Under the pieces are notes generated by a model. The model saw only the letters and a program-made list of their open reading frames with translations. It searched no databases and had not been told where the DNA came from. From Microbulbifer taiwanensis (GTDB lineage: Bacteria > Pseudomonadota > Gammaproteobacteria > Pseudomonadales > Cellvibrionaceae), in assembly GCF_014904815.1 (NCBI RefSeq), contig NZ_JACZFR010000016.1:61641-125640 (forward strand): a stretch of 64,000 nucleotides of DNA, read 5' to 3'. Positions 10,057-19,490 of the stretch are shown here, in pieces; positions within the stretch are counted from its first letter, which is position 1; the number at the start of each line of letters is the position of its first letter. Made by a program: the position numbers and the translations under genes.

Positions 10057-10641
10057 ATGTCCAGTATTTTCGAACCGGAAGTCGTTGAAGTAATGGAGCA
10101 CAGCAAATCGGGCCCGAACAGGATTGAAACCCGTTTGAGTTCGAAGGAGAAAGAGGAAATAGACCGCGAGTTCTCCCACTACGAGGACAAGGCTTCCGTG
10201 GGCCTGGAGGCTCTGCGCATTGTGCAGAAACACCGCGGTTGGGTCTCCGACGAGAGCCTGCAGGCGGTGTCCGCCTACCTGAATATCCCGATTGCGCAGT
10301 TGGAAAGCGTGGCCACCTACTTTCAGCTGATTTTCCGCCAGCCGGTGGGCAAGGAGGTGATATTCCTGTGCAAGAGCGCCAGCTGCTGGATTATGGGTTG
10401 TAACCGCCTGCAGAAGAAGATCGAGGAAAAACTGCAGATAAAGCCGGGCGAAACCACGGAAGACGGAATATTCACCCTACTGGAAACTCCCTGCCTTGGC
10501 GATTGCGACAGGGCGCCTGTGATGATGATCGGCGAGGAAATGCACCGCAACCTCACCGATTCATCCATCGACGAAATCATCGAGAACAAGACCCTCTACC
10601 ACGCTGAAGGCTCTGGCCATGCTGACCAATCCGCTGACTAA
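10057..10641 (+). CDS. nuoE: NADH-quinone oxidoreductase subunit E
   Basis: A 194-residue thioredoxin-like subunit of the NADH dehydrogenase module that carries the N1a [2Fe-2S] cluster. Ligands are C105 and C110 in LCKSASC, and C146 and C150 in PCLGDCDRAP. The ATG at 10057 follows GAGGAAG, a good ribosome site. The roughly 30-residue N-terminal extension is polar and variable in the family. The 3' end overlaps nuoF by 23 bases in another frame, suggesting translational coupling of the two subunits, which form a tight subcomplex. Confidence 0.95.
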   Translation: MSSIFEPEVVEVMEHSKSGPNRIETRLSSKEKEEIDREFSHYEDKASVGLEALRIVQKHRGWVSDESLQAVSAYLNIPIAQLESVATYFQLIFRQPVGKEVIFLCKSASCWIMGCNRLQKKIEEKLQIKPGETTEDGIFTLLETPCLGDCDRAPVMMIGEEMHRNLTDSSIDEIIENKTLYHAEGSGHADQSAD

Positions 10642-11908
10642 TCCCCTGACCAAAAACATCAGGGGCCCCGAGAATGTCGCCACGGATATAGCCCGCTACG
10701 AGGACAACGGCGGCTACCGCGGCTGGCGCAAGGCGCTTCAACTGGCGCCGGAAGAGATTGTAAAACGGGTGCAGGACGGCGGTCTTCGCGGCCGCGGTGG
10801 AGCCGGCTTCAACACCGGCCTCAAGTGGAGCTTTGTTCCCCGCGGCGAGGACAGCCCGTCGGTCAAATACGTGGTCTGCAACGCGGATGAAATGGAACCT
10901 GGTACCTTCAAGGACCGCCTGCTGATGGAGCGGGACCCGCATCTGTTGATCGAGGGCATGGCCATCGCCGCCTACGCCATAGAAGCCCGCACCGCTTACA
11001 TTTTTATCCGCGGAGAATACGCGCTCGCCGCGGCGCGCCTGGAACTGGCCATCGCCGAAGCCAAAGAGGCGGGTCTACTGGGTTCAAACATCCTGGGCGG
11101 CGACTTCAGCCTGGAAGTCCACCTGCACCGCAGCGCGGGCAATTATATCTGCGGCGAGGAGACCGCGCTGCTGAACGCGCTCGAAGGTCGACGGGCCATT
11201 CCCCGGGCCAAACCGCCCTTCCCCCAGGTCAGCGGTCTCTGGGGCAAACCCACGGTCGTCAACAATGTCGAGACCTTCTGCAATGTCCCGCACCTGATCG
11301 AGATGGGGGCCGACTGGTACAGAGGGCTCGGCCGCGGCGAGGACGCCGGCAGCAAGCTGTTCGGCGTCAGTGGCAAGGTAAAAAATCCCGGCACCTGGGA
11401 ACTGCCCATGGGCACGCCGATACGCGAGATTATCGAGGAGCACGCGGGCGGCATGCAGGACGGACTCAAACTCAAAGGCTTCCTGCCCGGCGGCGGCTCC
11501 ACGGATTTTCTCGGCCCCCAACATCTCGACCTGCCGATGGACTATGACGCCATCAGCAAGGCCGGAAGCCGCATGGGTACCGGCACCATCATAGTGCTGG
11601 ACGACCACACCTGCCCGGTAGGATTGGTGCTGAATCTCACCCAGTTTTTTGCGCGCGAATCCTGCGGCTGGTGCACCCCCTGCCGGGACGGCCTGCCCTG
11701 GGTGGTGAAGATACTGCAGCGCATCGAAAACGGCGAGGGCCTGCCGGAAGACCTGGACCTGTTGCGCGAGCAGGCCGCGCGCATGGGCCCCGGCAATACC
11801 TTCTGTGCCCTGGCGCCCGGCGCTGCCGAGCCGATACAGAGCGCACTGAAATTATTCGAGCAGGATTTTATCGACCACATTACAAAGGGCTGCTGCCCCT
11901 ACTTGTAG
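10619..11908 (+). CDS. nuoF: NADH-quinone oxidoreductase subunit F
   Basis: The 429-residue FMN- and NADH-binding flavoprotein of complex I. The glycine-rich nucleotide loop GGLRGRGGAGFNTGLKW lies at residues 58-74. The N3 [4Fe-4S] ligands are C349, C352 and C355 in ESCGWCTPCRDG, plus C396 in GNTFCAL. The ATG at 10619 lies inside nuoE and gives an N-terminus of usual length, with a short self-similar stretch (NPLTNPLTKN). The TAG stop at 11906-11908 is supplied by the left arm of a REP-like palindrome, so insertion of that element may have set the present C-terminus. Confidence 0.95.
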   Translation: MLTNPLTNPLTKNIRGPENVATDIARYEDNGGYRGWRKALQLAPEEIVKRVQDGGLRGRGGAGFNTGLKWSFVPRGEDSPSVKYVVCNADEMEPGTFKDRLLMERDPHLLIEGMAIAAYAIEARTAYIFIRGEYALAAARLELAIAEAKEAGLLGSNILGGDFSLEVHLHRSAGNYICGEETALLNALEGRRAIPRAKPPFPQVSGLWGKPTVVNNVETFCNVPHLIEMGADWYRGLGRGEDAGSKLFGVSGKVKNPGTWELPMGTPIREIIEEHAGGMQDGLKLKGFLPGGGSTDFLGPQHLDLPMDYDAISKAGSRMGTGTIIVLDDHTCPVGLVLNLTQFFARESCGWCTPCRDGLPWVVKILQRIENGEGLPEDLDLLREQAARMGPGNTFCALAPGAAEPIQSALKLFEQDFIDHITKGCCPYL

Positions 11909-11959
11909 GGTGCGCCCTGCGCACCGAAGAAACCGAAAGGTGCGCACGGCGCACCCTAC
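11905..11959. repeat. REP-like palindrome at the nuoF-nuoG junction
   Basis: The 21-base arms (11905-11925 and 11939-11959) are inverted copies with one mismatch around a 13-base spacer. They begin GTAGGGTGCGCC. It is the same family as 2261-2313. The left arm contains the nuoF stop codon. In the operon mRNA it would form a long hairpin immediately before nuoG. Confidence 0.88.
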
Positions 11960-11986
11960 GAAGTGAGCAAAAATAACGGACTGCAA

Positions 11987-14815
11987 ATGCCAACTATCAC
12001 CATCGACGGCGAACAGTACCAGGTAGACGACGACCAGAATCTGCTCAGCGCCTGCCTGGCCCAGGGAATCAACCTACCCTATTTCTGCTGGCACCCGGCC
12101 ATGGGCTCAGTGGGCGCCTGCCGCCAGTGCGCGGTCGTCGAATACAGGGATGCGGAGGATCAGCGCGGTCGCCTGGTGATGGGCTGCATGACCCCGGTCA
12201 GGGACGGTGGTATCTACAGCGTCAACGCCGAAAATGCACGGGAATTCCGCGGCGGCATTATCGAAGACCTGATGACCAACCACCCCCACGATTGTCCGGT
12301 CTGCGAAGAGGGTGGCGAGTGTCACCTGCAGGATATGACCGAGATGACCGGTCACACCAATCGGCGCTACCGCGGCAGCAAGCGCACCCATCGCAACCAG
12401 TACCTGGGCCCCTTTATCAATCACGAGATGAACCGCTGCATTGCCTGCTACCGCTGCACGCGCTTCTACCGCGACTACGCCGGCGGCGATGACCTGCAGC
12501 CGCTGGGCCGAAACAACCAGGTATATTTCGGCCGCCAGCGGGACGGCATGCTGGAAAACGGCTTCAGCGGCAACCTGGTTGAAGTCTGTCCCACCGGTGT
12601 GTTTACCGACAAAACCTTCAGCGAGCACTTCGTGCGCAAGTGGGACCTGCAGTCGGCGCCATCCATCTGCGAGCACTGCGCCGTGGGTTGTAACACGGCA
12701 CCCGGGGCGCGCGAGGCCGGCAACGGCCAGGATGCGCTGCTGCGCAGAGTCGTCAACCTGTACAACCGGGATATCAACGGCTATTTCCTCTGCGATCGCG
12801 GTCGCTTCGGATACGACTATGTCAACAGCGACGCGCGCATCAAAAAGGTACTGGCTGCGCGCGGGGATGAGATGATCGGCTCCACCGCGGGGGCCGGCGA
12901 CAGGGTGCACGGAGAAGTCCACCCGCGGGAAGGGGTACAGAAATTTGCCGAAATTCTCGCGGCCGTACAACGAGGCCAGCGCCGCCTGATCGGCATAGGC
13001 TCAACCCGCAGCTCACTGGAAAACAACTTTGCCCTGCGTCAACTGGTGGGGGGAGGCAACTTCTATTCCGGGCTCTCCGCGCGGGATCTGGAACTGCTGC
13101 ATCTGGTAGACAGGGTGCAGAGGGACGATCGCATCCACAGCCCGAGCACACCGGACATCGAGAATGCCGATGCGATTTTGATTCTCGGCGAGGATCTGGA
13201 CAACACGGCACCGCGCATCTCCCTGGCGGTGCGCCAGGCGGCGCGCAACCGGCAGAAGCAGCAGGCTAAAAAATTAAAGATCCCGCTCTGGCAGGACGCC
13301 TCCGTTCGCCAGCTGCGCGGCGAGCACAGCCCGGTATTTTTTGCCGGCACCGAAATATCGGGATTGGCGGACGTTGCCAATGCGACGCTGTTCGATGCGC
13401 CAGGGCAGATAGCACTTTTTGCCGATGCCATTGCCCAGCTGATTCAAGGTAGCGATGCGGCGGCAATGGATCTCGCCGCAGACCGGCGGGAACTGGCAAT
13501 GCGCACGGCTGACACGCTGCTGGCTGCGAAAAATCCGCTAATCATTTCCGGCTGTAGCAGCAGGTATGGTGACCTCATCCGTGGCGCGGGAAAAGTCGCC
13601 ACGGCCATCGCCAACAGAACTGCAACCAACTGCGCACTCTATTTGGCCTGCCCGGAAGTAAACAGCCTCGGTCTGGCGCAGTTTTTCAGTCCCGGACGGG
13701 GGCATCTGGAACAGCTGACGCAGGAACTGCACGGCAAGGAAAGAGATCCACTGACACTGGTAGTACTGGAAAACGACCTCTACCGCCGCGCCGATCCTCA
13801 AACTGTCGAGCGGATTCTCTCCTGTGCCGATGAAGTCATTCTGCTGGACAGTCTGCTGAACAGCACCGTCAAACGCGCCGACCTGATTTTTCCCGCCGCG
13901 GCAACGGCTGAATCCCAGGGCAGCTATATCAACAGCAACGGCCAGACACAGCGCTTCTACGCAGTCTACGAAGGTGGCGGTTATATCCAGGAGAGTTGGC
14001 GTTGGCTGGCGGACGCCGCCAGTTTCTGCGAGCAGATTACTGCCGATCTCTCGGTAATCGCCGCCTGGCAGCACAGTATGGACCTGAGCGAAGCCGTCGC
14101 CGCCGAGTTTCCCACATTCGAGGCACTGGAAAAGGTAGGCCCCGATGAGGACTACCGTATTGACGGACTCAAAGTGGCGCGACAGGGGCATCGCTATAGC
14201 GGGCGCACCGCCGTGCGAGCCAAAGCCGAGGTGGCCGAATTTCCACCGCACCTGGACCCCGACGCGCCCATGGCCTTCAGCATGGAGGGTATCCAGAGTC
14301 CGGGCGCCACTCCGCTTTCCGCCAACATCTGGTCGCCGGGCTGGAACTCCAATCAATCGATCTTTAAATTCCAGCAGGGTATCGGCGGTGCCCGCAAAGG
14401 TGCCAAAGGCCCTTTTAAAATTCGACGACAGTCTCAATCCATACCGGACTGGACCATTTCCGCTGCCGAACCGGAGCAAGACGAAGAGCAACTGATCACG
14501 CTGCCAATTTACCGTATGTTCGGCTCCGACGAACTGAGCGCGAGCGCCGCCGCCATCGCCAGCGTGATAGAAGTCCCCTTTGCACTGATCAACCGCGCAG
14601 ACGCCGAGCGGCTGGGCGTCCAGCCTTCGCAGCTGTGGCGGCTGCACACGGACGGCAACAGCTATTCACTGCGGATGCACGTCAGCGATACCCAGCCCCC
14701 AGGAACCCTGGGGGTACCCTGCGGACTGCCGGGACTGGAAGCCGTTTCGTCCCAACTCCCCGGCCGTGCTCAACTAAAGCCCCTACCTGCCACTGAAACC
14801 GGAGAAACCCCATGA
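11987..14815 (+). CDS. nuoG: NADH-quinone oxidoreductase subunit G
   Basis: The large iron-sulfur subunit of complex I (942 residues). The N-terminal [2Fe-2S] ferredoxin domain is visible in [20 protein letters not shown], followed by the HxxxCxxCxxxxxC ligands ([16 protein letters not shown]) and [12 protein letters not shown] molybdopterin-oxidoreductase-like domain lacking cofactor residues follows from about residue 215. The ATG at 11987 gives [13 protein letters not shown], aligned with the E. coli start. A GTG at 11963 would add eight residues but sits at the edge of the REP-like hairpin. The protein is slightly longer than E. coli NuoG (908). Its stop overlaps nuoH by four bases (ATGA). 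Confidence 0.94.
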   Translation: MPTITIDGEQYQVDDDQNLLSACLAQGINLPYFCWHPAMGSVGACRQCAVVEYRDAEDQRGRLVMGCMTPVRDGGIYSVNAENAREFRGGIIEDLMTNHPHDCPVCEEGGECHLQDMTEMTGHTNRRYRGSKRTHRNQYLGPFINHEMNRCIACYRCTRFYRDYAGGDDLQPLGRNNQVYFGRQRDGMLENGFSGNLVEVCPTGVFTDKTFSEHFVRKWDLQSAPSICEHCAVGCNTAPGAREAGNGQDALLRRVVNLYNRDINGYFLCDRGRFGYDYVNSDARIKKVLAARGDEMIGSTAGAGDRVHGEVHPREGVQKFAEILAAVQRGQRRLIGIGSTRSSLENNFALRQLVGGGNFYSGLSARDLELLHLVDRVQRDDRIHSPSTPDIENADAILILGEDLDNTAPRISLAVRQAARNRQKQQAKKLKIPLWQDASVRQLRGEHSPVFFAGTEISGLADVANATLFDAPGQIALFADAIAQLIQGSDAAAMDLAADRRELAMRTADTLLAAKNPLIISGCSSRYGDLIRGAGKVATAIANRTATNCALYLACPEVNSLGLAQFFSPGRGHLEQLTQELHGKERDPLTLVVLENDLYRRADPQTVERILSCADEVILLDSLLNSTVKRADLIFPAAATAESQGSYINSNGQTQRFYAVYEGGGYIQESWRWLADAASFCEQITADLSVIAAWQHSMDLSEAVAAEFPTFEALEKVGPDEDYRIDGLKVARQGHRYSGRTAVRAKAEVAEFPPHLDPDAPMAFSMEGIQSPGATPLSANIWSPGWNSNQSIFKFQQGIGGARKGAKGPFKIRRQSQSIPDWTISAAEPEQDEEQLITLPIYRMFGSDELSASAAAIASVIEVPFALINRADAERLGVQPSQLWRLHTDGNSYSLRMHVSDTQPPGTLGVPCGLPGLEAVSSQLPGRAQLKPLPATETGETP

Positions 14816-15768
14816 CGGCCCCGGCCTGGATCACACTGCTGAATATATTCGGCGTACTGATAGCGGCGGTGCTGCTGGCGGCACTACTGACCTGGGGGGA
14901 GCGTCGCCTGCTGGGTTTCTGGCAGGACAGACCGGGCCCCAACCGTGTCGGCCCGTTCGGTCTGCTGCAGGTAGTCGCCGACATGATCAAGCTGTTCTTC
15001 AAGGAGGACTTTGTCCCGCGCTTTGCCGACATCCCGGTATTTATACTCGCCCCTACAGTGGTCATGGCCACCATGCTGCTCGGCTTTGTCGTCATCCCGG
15101 TATCACCGACCATAGGCGTGATCGACCTGAATATCGGCCTGCTGTTTATTCTCGCCATGTCGTCGATGGCAGTCTACAGCGTTATCCTCGGCGGCTACGC
15201 CTCCAACAACAAGTACGCGCTGCTGGGTGGGCTGCGCGCGGCGGCACAGACAGTTTCCTACGAGGTCTTCATGGGCCTCAGCCTGATGGGTGTGGTGATG
15301 TTGGCCGGCAGCTTCAACCTGCGCGAGATAGTGCAGGCCCAGGAAAGCGGCTGGTATATCCTGCCGCAGTTTATCGGTTTTTTCGTCTTCTTTATTGCGG
15401 GTATCGCCGAGAGCCACCGATTGCCATTTGACCTTCCCGAAGCTGAACACGAGCTAACCGCCGGGTTTCACACCGAGTACTCGGGAATGAAATTCGGCAT
15501 GTTCTTCGTCGGCGAATACCTTTCCGTCATCCTGATATCCGCACTGATCACCACCCTGTTTCTCGGTGGCTGGCTGGGCCCCTGGCTGCCGCCGGTAGTC
15601 TGGTTTGCCCTGAAGACCGGCCTGCTGGTCATGCTGTTTGTCCTGCTGCGCGCCGCCATACCCAGACCCCGCTACGACCAGTTGATGCAGTTCGGCTGGA
15701 AGGTGATGCTGCCGCTGTCCCTCCTCAACCTTCTGGCTACCGCGGGGGTACTGTTGTGGATAGGTTAA
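14812..15768 (+). CDS. nuoH: NADH-quinone oxidoreductase subunit H
   Basis: A 318-residue membrane subunit that forms much of the quinone-binding chamber and the entry of the proton path. About eight membrane helices are visible. The conserved [21 protein letters not shown] loop follows helix 1. The acidic loop [20 protein letters not shown], with its functionally important glutamates, is intact near residues 192-215. Coupling to nuoG is by an ATGA overlap. The length matches the family (325 in E. coli). Confidence 0.96.
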   Translation: MTAPAWITLLNIFGVLIAAVLLAALLTWGERRLLGFWQDRPGPNRVGPFGLLQVVADMIKLFFKEDFVPRFADIPVFILAPTVVMATMLLGFVVIPVSPTIGVIDLNIGLLFILAMSSMAVYSVILGGYASNNKYALLGGLRAAAQTVSYEVFMGLSLMGVVMLAGSFNLREIVQAQESGWYILPQFIGFFVFFIAGIAESHRLPFDLPEAEHELTAGFHTEYSGMKFGMFFVGEYLSVILISALITTLFLGGWLGPWLPPVVWFALKTGLLVMLFVLLRAAIPRPRYDQLMQFGWKVMLPLSLLNLLATAGVLLWIG

Positions 15769-15802
15769 ACAACATTTCTCTGTATCGAATAGGAGGGGGC
15801 CG

Positions 15803-16321
15803 ATGATCGCGAGTCAACTGCGCAGTATGTGGCTGGTGTTCAAGCACCTATTCAGCCGCAATGCGACGGTGCAGTACCCGGAGCAAAAGCCCTACCTGGC
15901 GCCGCGCTACCGCGGTCGCATAGTGCTGACCCGGGATCCGGACGGAGAGGAGCGCTGTGTCGCCTGCAACCTGTGCGCCGTCGCCTGCCCACCGGACTGT
16001 ATCTCCCTGCAGAAAACCGAGGATGAGGATGGGCGCTGGCGCCCGGCGTATTTCCGCATCAATTTTTCCCGCTGCATCATGTGCGGCCTCTGCGAAGACG
16101 CCTGCCCCACCTACGCCATACAGCTGACGCCGGATTTCGAAATGTGCGAGTACGACCGGCAGAACATGGTATACGAAAAAGAGGACCTGCTGATCAGCGG
16201 TCCCGGCAAATACCACGATTACAGTTTTTACAATGTGGCCGGCAAGGCGATCGCCGGCAAGGACAAGGGCGAGGCGCAGAATGAAGCCGAGCCGGTCAAT
16301 GTTAAAAGCCTGAACCTATAA
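15803..16321 (+). CDS. nuoI: NADH-quinone oxidoreductase subunit I
   Basis: A 172-residue ferredoxin-like subunit carrying clusters N6a and N6b. The ligands form two classical CxxCxxCxxxC sets: C52, C55, C58, C62 and C91, C94, C97, C101. An AGGAGGG ribosome site lies 11-17 bases upstream of the ATG, one of the strongest in the window. In a standard operon nuoJ would follow directly, but here a DUF559 gene with terminal inverted repeats separates the two. Confidence 0.96.
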   Translation: MIASQLRSMWLVFKHLFSRNATVQYPEQKPYLAPRYRGRIVLTRDPDGEERCVACNLCAVACPPDCISLQKTEDEDGRWRPAYFRINFSRCIMCGLCEDACPTYAIQLTPDFEMCEYDRQNMVYEKEDLLISGPGKYHDYSFYNVAGKAIAGKDKGEAQNEAEPVNVKSLNL

Positions 16322-16346
16322 GAATCCCGAATTATCAGGATAACCA

Positions 16347-16799
16347 ATGAATCAAAAAAGAAAGCTCCCCTCCCCCGCTTGCGGGGGAGGGGTCGGGGGA
16401 GGGGGAAAGCTGCAGCTGGAACGGGCGCGGAAACTGCGCACCAACGCCACCGAAGCTGAGCAGCGCCTTTGGTACTTTCTCCGCGCCAAGAGATTGATGG
16501 GCCTGAAGTTCAAACGCCAAAAGCCCATAGGCAGATACATAGTCGACTTCGTATGCCTGCAGCCGAAACTGATTATCGAACTGGACGGTGGGCAGCACGC
16601 GGAACAGGTTCATTACGACCGGCAGCGCGATACATGGCTGCAGAGTCAGGGATTCCGGACTCTTCGATTCTGGAACAATCAGGTTCTAAGTGAAACCCCG
16701 GCCGTACTGGAGCAAATCAGGCGCGAAGTTCTGGGCCTCTCCCCCCGCCCCTCTCCCGCAAGCGGGAGAGGGGAGCTTACTGTTCAGACTGAGGAGTAA
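16347..16799 (+). CDS. DUF559 (Vsr-like fold) endonuclease-like protein inserted in the nuo operon
   Basis: A 150-residue protein of the DUF559 family, related by fold to very-short-patch-repair endonucleases. The core runs from about residue 24 (LERARKLRTNATEAEQRLWYF) to 130. It includes GRYIVDFVC, with D67, and LIIELDGGQH, with E78, D80 and H84, the expected nuclease centre. AGGATAACC precedes the ATG. Residues 7-20 (LPSPACGGGVGGGG) and the C-terminal SPRPSPASGRGE are direct translations of the flanking inverted repeats, so the gene and repeats form one unit. Complex I needs no such protein, so it is a passenger in the operon. Nuclease activity is inferred from fold only. Confidence 0.85.
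   Translation: MNQKRKLPSPACGGGVGGGGKLQLERARKLRTNATEAEQRLWYFLRAKRLMGLKFKRQKPIGRYIVDFVCLQPKLIIELDGGQHAEQVHYDRQRDTWLQSQGFRTLRFWNNQVLSETPAVLEQIRREVLGLSPRPSPASGRGELTVQTEE
16363..16777 (+). mobile_element. 415-bp DUF559 element with 42-bp palindromic inverted repeats
   Basis: The left arm at 16363-16404 and the right arm at 16736-16777 are inverted copies with few mismatches. Both start AGCTCCCCTC when read inward. Each arm also contains its own hairpin, CCCCTCCCCCGC-TTG-CGGGGGAGGGG on the left and CTCTCCCGC-AA-GCGGGAGAG on the right. The unit encloses the DUF559 core and splits nuoI from nuoJ. No target-site duplication is obvious. Classification as a mobile or formerly mobile unit is an inference from the structure and its position inside a conserved operon. 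Confidence 0.6.
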
Positions 16800-16803
16800 A
16801 ACG

Positions 16804-17331
16804 ATGAGCGCAGCGGTTTTCTATCTCACTGCGGCAATCGCCATAGCTTCGACGGCCATGGTCATCTTCAGCCGCAACGCAGTCCACGCCCTGCTCTACC
16901 TGATCGTCTCCCTGCTGTCGGTCGCGGTGATTTTCTACCAGTACGGTGCGCCCTTTGCGGCGGCGCTGGAGGTCATCGTCTACGCCGGGGCCATCATGGT
17001 GCTGATGATCTTCGTCATCATGATGCTGAATCAGGGCGATGCGGCGGTTGTCCAGGAAAAGGAATGGCTGCAGCCGCGCGGCTGGCTGGGGCCGGCGCTG
17101 CTGTCGTCGGTACTGCTGCTGCAGTTGATAGTGCTGCTGTTCAGTGGCCAGGGGGAAACTACCGAGGCGCTGCACTATGTGGGCCCCAAGGAAGTGGGGA
17201 TTGCACTGTTCAGCCACTACATCCTCGCGGTAGAACTGGCTTCAATGCTTTTGCTGGCCGGCTTGGTGGGCGCATTCCATCTGGCCAGGCAGAAACGCGC
17301 GGAATCGCCGGAGGTACCGCATGCCGATTGA
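16804..17331 (+). CDS. nuoJ: NADH-quinone oxidoreductase subunit J
   Basis: A 175-residue membrane subunit with five predicted helices. The third helix contains the conserved [20 protein letters not shown] stretch, where a pi-bulge gates the proton path. The ATG at 16804 has GAGGAG upstream (16791-16796). A longer reading from 16690 passes through the right arm of the DUF559 element and is rejected. The 3' end overlaps nuoK by 11 bases. Confidence 0.95.
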   Translation: MSAAVFYLTAAIAIASTAMVIFSRNAVHALLYLIVSLLSVAVIFYQYGAPFAAALEVIVYAGAIMVLMIFVIMMLNQGDAAVVQEKEWLQPRGWLGPALLSSVLLLQLIVLLFSGQGETTEALHYVGPKEVGIALFSHYILAVELASMLLLAGLVGAFHLARQKRAESPEVPHAD

Positions 17332-17638
17332 ATCTATCCCCGGACTGCACGCGGGGCTGGCACTGGCCGCGATTCTGTTCTGTCTTGGCCTCGCCGGCCT
17401 GCTGGTGCGGCGCAATATCATCTTTATGCTGATGTGTGTGGAGATCTGCACCAATGCGGCGGCGCTGGCTTTCGTGGTCGCCGGTTCCCACTGGGGCAAT
17501 GCGGACGGTCAGGTGATGTTCGTATTCGTAATCACTCTGGCGGCAGCGGAAGTGGCCATCGCCCTGGCCCTGGTGCTGCAGTTCTACCGCCGCCGCCATA
17601 CGGTGGATATCGACCAACTAAACGGACTGAGAGGTTGA
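17321..17638 (+). CDS. nuoK: NADH-quinone oxidoreductase subunit K
   Basis: A 105-residue three-helix membrane subunit related to MnhC/MrpC of sodium/proton antiporters. The two conserved buried glutamates appear in [11 protein letters not shown] (helix 2) and [11 protein letters not shown] (helix 3). [21 protein letters not shown] forms helix 1. It overlaps nuoJ by 11 bases and is followed after one base by nuoL, so translation is probably coupled throughout. The length is normal. Confidence 0.96.
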   Translation: MPIESIPGLHAGLALAAILFCLGLAGLLVRRNIIFMLMCVEICTNAAALAFVVAGSHWGNADGQVMFVFVITLAAAEVAIALALVLQFYRRRHTVDIDQLNGLRG

Positions 17639-17639
17639 T

Positions 17640-19490
17640 ATGCAGGAGTCAGTTACCGCTGCTTTAGCCTGGATCCCATTGCTGCCACTGCTCGGCTTCC
17701 TGATTCTGATTTCCGTGCCACTGTTCAGCCGCATGGAACTTCCGCAAGGTGTCTCCGCCGCTATCGGCGTCGGCAGCGTCGGCCTGGCCGCACTGTTGAC
17801 GGCTTTCGTCGCGCTGTCGGTATTCCGCCCCGATCCCGACGCGGTCATCCAGGTTTCCCTGTGGCAGTGGCTGAGCGTCGCCGATCTTCAATTGGGGTTC
17901 AACTTTTATGTGGACTGGCTGACGCTGGTCATGTTGTCTGTGATCACCGGAGTGGGGTTCCTGATCCACCTCTATTCCGCAGGTTATATGCGCGGCGATT
18001 CCGGCTACCGACGCTACTTCGCCTACCTGAACCTGTTTGTCTGCGCCATGCTGCTTCTGGTGCTGGCAGACAACCTGGTGTTGCTCTACCTGGGCTGGGA
18101 AGGCGTGGGCCTGTGCAGCTACCTGCTGATTGGCTTCTGGTACAAAGATCCCGTCAATGGCGCCGCGGCACGCAAGGCGTTTATCGTCACCCGCGTCGGC
18201 GATACCGCCATGGCCATAGGACTCTTTCTGCTGTTCAACCAGTTTGCGACCCTGAATATTCGCGAACTACTGGCGGCGACCGGCGGCTCGGTATTCAACG
18301 ACCCGACAATCACACTGGCAGCCCTGCTGCTGCTCGGCGGCGCAGTGGGCAAGTCCGCGCAGCTACCTCTGCAGACCTGGCTGCCGGATGCGATGGCGGG
18401 CCCGACTCCGGTCAGCGCATTGATTCACGCGGCCACCATGGTGACCGCCGGCGTCTACCTGATTGCGCGCATGCACCCCCTGTTTTCGCTGTCGGAAACG
18501 GCGATGAGCGCCGTCGCCGTAGTCGGCGCCCTGACACTGCTGCTGGCCGGCTGCAGCGCACTGGTACAGAGCGATATCAAGCGGGTTCTGGCCTACTCCA
18601 CCATCAGCCAGATCGGCTATATGTTTTTGGCCCTGGGCGTCGGCGCCTGGTCCGGAGCCATCTTCCACCTGATGACCCACGCCTTCTTCAAGGCGCTGCT
18701 GTTTTTGTCCGCGGGGTCAGTGATCCTGAGTCTGCACCACGAGCAGGATATTTTCGCCATGGGTGGCCTGCGTAAAAGGATTCCGTTTACATTTGTCTGT
18801 TTCGCAATCGGCTGTGCCTGCCTCGCTGCCCTGCCTTTTACATCCGGCTTTTACAGCAAGGACCAGATACTGCTCAGCGCCTGGGAGTTCTACCACGGCT
18901 TCAACGGTATCTGGCTCGCCGGAATACTCGGCGCGCTGGTGACCGGTATTTACAGCTTCCGCCTTCTGTTCCTGGTGTTCTTCGGCAGTGAAGGATCTGC
19001 CTCGGCGCACTGCAAGGATGCCAATAGTGGCGTAATGACTGTGCCACTGTTGCTGCTCGCAATACTGGCCCTTGTCGGCGGCCTGCTGGCGCCGCCGCTG
19101 CAATCGGTATTCGGCCAATCCGATGCGGGCCACCCCTCGCTCTGGGTCGAAGCTATCGCCATCGCCATGCCATTGATCGGCCTGGTCGTTGCATGGAGGC
19201 TTTACCTGCCGAAACGCCGTCCCGTCGGCGCGCCCTCAGGGATTAAAAAACTGTGGTTCAGCGGCTGGGGCTTCGACTGGTTCTACGACCGGCTTCTGGT
19301 CAGACCGCTGGTGTTTATCGCACAGGTAAACCGCAACGATATCGTCGATACATTCTATAAAGGCACGGCCGCCGCCAGTCGCCAGCTGAACCTGCTGCTG
19401 AGCAGCTCCCAGAACGGGCAGGTTCGCTGGTATATGGCAACCCTGGTGACCGGCTCCATTCTCTTCCTCGCGCTTCTGGTGGCTCTATGA
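17640..19490 (+). CDS. nuoL: NADH-quinone oxidoreductase subunit L
   Basis: A 616-residue antiporter-like subunit at the distal end of the membrane arm, with the long lateral helix near the C-terminus. The conserved proton-channel regions are visible: [19 protein letters not shown] with its glutamate, [20 protein letters not shown] with the broken-helix proline, and the lysine in [10 protein letters not shown]. The [19 protein letters not shown] block is intact. The start codon follows the nuoK stop after one base, and the end overlaps nuoM by four bases (ATGA). Confidence 0.97.
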   Translation: MQESVTAALAWIPLLPLLGFLILISVPLFSRMELPQGVSAAIGVGSVGLAALLTAFVALSVFRPDPDAVIQVSLWQWLSVADLQLGFNFYVDWLTLVMLSVITGVGFLIHLYSAGYMRGDSGYRRYFAYLNLFVCAMLLLVLADNLVLLYLGWEGVGLCSYLLIGFWYKDPVNGAAARKAFIVTRVGDTAMAIGLFLLFNQFATLNIRELLAATGGSVFNDPTITLAALLLLGGAVGKSAQLPLQTWLPDAMAGPTPVSALIHAATMVTAGVYLIARMHPLFSLSETAMSAVAVVGALTLLLAGCSALVQSDIKRVLAYSTISQIGYMFLALGVGAWSGAIFHLMTHAFFKALLFLSAGSVILSLHHEQDIFAMGGLRKRIPFTFVCFAIGCACLAALPFTSGFYSKDQILLSAWEFYHGFNGIWLAGILGALVTGIYSFRLLFLVFFGSEGSASAHCKDANSGVMTVPLLLLAILALVGGLLAPPLQSVFGQSDAGHPSLWVEAIAIAMPLIGLVVAWRLYLPKRRPVGAPSGIKKLWFSGWGFDWFYDRLLVRPLVFIAQVNRNDIVDTFYKGTAAASRQLNLLLSSSQNGQVRWYMATLVTGSILFLALLVAL

